Source of the DNA: Deltaproteobacteria bacterium
GTDB taxonomy: Bacteria > Desulfobacterota_B > Binatia > UBA9968
Length of the DNA stretch: 7,813 bases
Direction: 5' to 3'
Assembly (NCBI GenBank): GCA_027297485.1
Contig: JAPUHZ010000485.1
Location: forward strand, 1-7,813
How positions within the stretch are numbered: the stretch's first letter is position 1; every line of letters begins with the position of its first letter. This document shows, piece by piece, positions 6,157 to 7,813 of this stretch. Below the pieces are notes generated by a model. That model saw only the letters and a program-made list of their open reading frames with translations. It had not been told where the DNA came from and did no database searches. The position numbers and the translations under genes are program-made.

Positions 6157-7137
6157 GTGAACTCTCTAAGTTTTGGTGTCGGACTTTTTCCAACGGAGCC
6201 GCTCGGCAATATGATCCACCTCGCCAAGCTCTCTGAAGAGCTAGGCTTCAGTCATATCTGGATCGGCGACTCGCATCTCATCTGGCGCGAGGCCTACGTT
6301 AATATGGCCGCTGTCGTGTTGAATACGTCGAAGGTCAAGATCGGCACCGGCGTGACCAATCCTCTGACGCGCCATCCTTCGGTCGTTGCCAGTGCCTATG
6401 CGACTCTGGATGAGTTTGCGCCGGGACGGATGATCGTTGGAATCGGCTTGGGCGATAGCTCGGTCGAGACGATGGGAATGAAGCCGGCGCGCCTAGCTTA
6501 TTTTGAGAAGACGCTGGGCCAAATGCGCGAACTGTTCGCCGGTAAAGAAGTGCAACTTGAGACCGGTAAAATTCACCTCAAGCATCCCCGCAAAAACAAA
6601 GTGCCTATTTACATCGCAGCCAGCGGACCAAAGATGCTGGAGCTTTCCGGCAGGATCGCCGACGGTGTCATCGTGCTCGTCGGCGTGGCTGATGAATATC
6701 TCCGCCAGGCCAAAGAAAAGATCGAGGCGGGGGCCAAGGCCGCAGGACGAAAGCTCAGCGACATTAACCTCGTCCTTTGGGTTCCCTGTGCCGTGTCGGA
6801 CAAGGCGCCTACGAAAGACGCCGTGAAAGCGCATGTCGCACGCGTGGTCGCTCACCCGCTTCCGTACGTGCTTGACGAAAAGGAAAAAAAGGTTCTGGTA
6901 GAGATTCGAAAAACCTACGACTACTACCACCACATGGAGCAGGAGGCGAACCACGCGGAGGTGATTCCTGACTGGTTGGTAGATAAGTTCGCCATCGCCG
7001 GCACAGTTGCAGAATGCCGAGTACAAGTGGAGCGGCTCAAAAAGAGCGGCATCCAACAGATCGCGATTATCCCATACGGTGCCCAGGGCGAGGACAGAGA
7101 AGATACGCTTCGCGGCTTCGCGAAAGCGGTTAAGTAG
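6157..7137 (+). CDS. Luciferase-like (LLM class) flavin/F420-dependent oxidoreductase
   Basis: The 326 residues form one bacterial-luciferase-type TIM barrel: FGVGLFPTEPLGNMIHLAKL (6-25), EELGFSHIWIGDSH (27-40), VKIGTGVTNPLTRHPSVVAS (60-79), FAPGRMIVGIGLGDS (87-101), VPIYIAASGPKMLELSG (149-165), ADGVIV and a C-terminal FAIAGTVAECRVQVERL. The GTGVTNPLTRHP and GIGLGDS stretches resemble F420-dependent members such as methylene-tetrahydromethanopterin reductase relatives, but FMN use cannot be excluded. The start is GTG at 6157, directly after the TAG of the amidohydrolase, with GAGGA 6 nt before it. The two genes are therefore probably translationally coupled. The likely role is oxidation or reduction of a small heterocycle or ring product in the same pathway as the amidohydrolase; the substrate is unknown. 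Confidence 0.9.
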   Translation: MNSLSFGVGLFPTEPLGNMIHLAKLSEELGFSHIWIGDSHLIWREAYVNMAAVVLNTSKVKIGTGVTNPLTRHPSVVASAYATLDEFAPGRMIVGIGLGDSSVETMGMKPARLAYFEKTLGQMRELFAGKEVQLETGKIHLKHPRKNKVPIYIAASGPKMLELSGRIADGVIVLVGVADEYLRQAKEKIEAGAKAAGRKLSDINLVLWVPCAVSDKAPTKDAVKAHVARVVAHPLPYVLDEKEKKVLVEIRKTYDYYHHMEQEANHAEVIPDWLVDKFAIAGTVAECRVQVERLKKSGIQQIAIIPYGAQGEDREDTLRGFAKAVK

Positions 7138-7147
7138 CGTAGGATCT

Positions 7148-7633
7148 TCAAAAGAAACGGACTACGGCGAAGATACCCAACATCGAGAAGGCCAAAGCCA
7201 GCTTGGCGGCAGCACCTAACGCCAATCCGATCGTTGTGCCGATGCCGGCGCGGGTTGCGGCGTGGAGACCACGTCTGGCGGAAAGCTCGCCGATCACAGC
7301 CCCTACAAAGGGCCCAAGTAAAATGCCAATTAGTCCAAAGAAGAGACCTACGATTGTACCGATGGCAGCACCAATGATCGCGCGGTTAGAAGCACCGAAC
7401 CGCTTTGCACCGAAGACAGTCGCACCAAAATCCACGACATAAGTGAGAACGGCTAGCCCAGCGAGAATAGCAAGCGTAACAGTCCCCACATAAGCAAAGT
7501 CATCGGCCCATGCCGCCAGCAACAGGCCGCCGAAGAGCATAGGCGCGCCAGGCATGGCCGGAAGAACAAGGCCCACTATGCCTATTGCAACCAGAACTAT
7601 CGCGAGAATCCAAAGAAGGAGAGTGATTTCCAT
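7148..7633 (-). CDS. DUF456 family integral membrane protein
   Basis: A 161-residue, strongly hydrophobic protein with about four to five membrane segments: 3-24, 29-43, 48-70, 86-118 (long, glycine-rich, probably a hairpin) and 130-158. It has the family signatures GIVGLVLPAMPGAPMLFGG (18-36), VVDFGATVFGAKRFGASNRA (66-85) and GPFVGAVIGEL (107-117). Glycine-zipper spacing is marked in the second half. DUF456 proteins have no established function. The gene converges with the LLM gene, with only 10 bp between the stop codons and no terminator visible there. It ends in TGA, a normal stop use in this genome. ATG 7633 has no clear ribosome-binding site, but the first residues start the first membrane helix directly, as is typical. 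Confidence 0.9.
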   Translation of the reverse strand: MEITLLLWILAIVLVAIGIVGLVLPAMPGAPMLFGGLLLAAWADDFAYVGTVTLAILAGLAVLTYVVDFGATVFGAKRFGASNRAIIGAAIGTIVGLFFGLIGILLGPFVGAVIGELSARRGLHAATRAGIGTTIGLALGAAAKLALAFSMLGIFAVVRFF

Positions 7634-7651
7634 TCGATCAATCGTGGAGGA

Positions 7652-7711
7652 GGGTAACGCTCAGCTTCAGCAGCGGCGCAACGCGCCGTCTGCTTCATGC
7701 TATTGTTGGGC
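7652..7711. repeat. 60-bp imperfect palindrome resembling an integron attC site
   Basis: On the plus strand the element ends in GTTGGGC (7705-7711), which fits the attC core GTTRRRY, and begins with GGGTAAC (7652-7658), of which only R, the last Y and AAC fit the inverse core RYYYAAC. Inside are nested arms: AGC (7663-7665) with GCT (7699-7701), AGCAG (7669-7673) with CTGCT (7690-7694), and CGGCGC (7674-7679) with GCGCCG (7683-7688) around an AAC loop. T7689 is left unpaired, like the extrahelical bases of attC. Length and layout fit attC. No integrase and no second site are in the window, and the nearest gene reads away from the site. Confidence 0.35.
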
Positions 7712-7792
7712 AGCATGGCGGTTGCGTCTATCAATACTTCATTACGTGCTGCTTGTTAATCGCACCGGGATAAAACTCAAAATCAAGTGATT

Positions 7793-7809
7793 GGTCAATC
7801 CGAATGACC
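7793..7809. repeat. Short inverted repeat at the window edge
   Basis: GGTCA (7793-7797) and TGACC (7805-7809) flank a 7-nt spacer, giving a 17-bp dyad. It could be an operator for a gene beyond the right edge or a chance hairpin. The rest of 7634-7813, apart from the attC-like element, shows no gene I can support. Confidence 0.2.
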
Positions 7810-7813
7810 GCCG

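Noticed and set aside
6493..7056. Long antisense open frame inside the LLM gene
   Set aside because: It lies wholly opposite a clearly recognised gene and its translation has no family resemblance or ribosome-binding site; it is a shadow of codon bias.
7674..7688. CGGCGC-AAC-GCGCCG hairpin as an intrinsic terminator
   Set aside because: No T-run follows on either strand and it lies upstream of the DUF456 start rather than after a gene; it fits better as the tip of the attC-like palindrome.
1..7813. CRISPR arrays, tRNA or rRNA genes, insertion sequences
   Set aside because: No regularly spaced direct repeats, no cloverleaf pattern, no rRNA-like sequence and no transposase were seen by eye.

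Overview
The window reads as chromosome of an uncultured Gram-negative-type bacterium of moderate GC. The gene content is a secreted DUF255/thioredoxin protein, a SCO1-type protein, QueC, an enamidase-like amidohydrolase, a luciferase-like F420/flavin oxidoreductase and a DUF456 membrane protein. This mix would suit lineages such as Desulfobacterota, Methylomirabilota or Binatota, but that placement is inference and no phylogenetic marker is present.

The left two thirds (1-4748) is a co-directional minus-strand run. In transcription order it holds a SCO1/SenC-like protein (4748-4083), a large exported DUF255 thioredoxin-fold protein (3988-1733), an exported rhodanese-like protein (1686-1213), QueC (1204-512), and a PIN-domain protein cut by the left edge (383-1). 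The first three all look extracytoplasmic and all carry redox-type active sites, so they may form a periplasmic thiol/copper redox group. QueC makes the 7-deazaguanine precursor preQ0.

The most important observation is in the rhodanese gene. Its frame is interrupted by one in-frame TGA (1359-1357) where the rhodanese catalytic cysteine is expected. Past the TGA the same frame continues for 47 well-conserved rhodanese codons to a TAA. A hairpin with a G-first apical loop sits 22 nt after the TGA, as expected for a bacterial SECIS element. Other genes here end in TGA, so genome-wide TGA reassignment is unlikely. I read it as a selenocysteine-containing rhodanese with a Sec-Ala-Cys active-site loop. 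A conventional annotation would call a truncated 109-residue protein and leave an unexplained gap. QueC starts 8 nt after the TAA with no ribosome-binding site of its own, so it may be translationally coupled to UGA read-through.

The right third has a plus-strand pair, an enamidase-like amidohydrolase (4981-6156) and a GTG-started luciferase-like monooxygenase (6157-7137). They abut with no gap and look like a small catabolic operon. A DUF456 membrane protein (7633-7148) converges on them. The region between the divergent blocks (4749-4980) has no confident gene but contains a protein-like open frame running into the SCO gene. The right edge (7634-7813) has no gene; it carries a 60-bp palindromic element resembling an integron attC site and a short inverted repeat.
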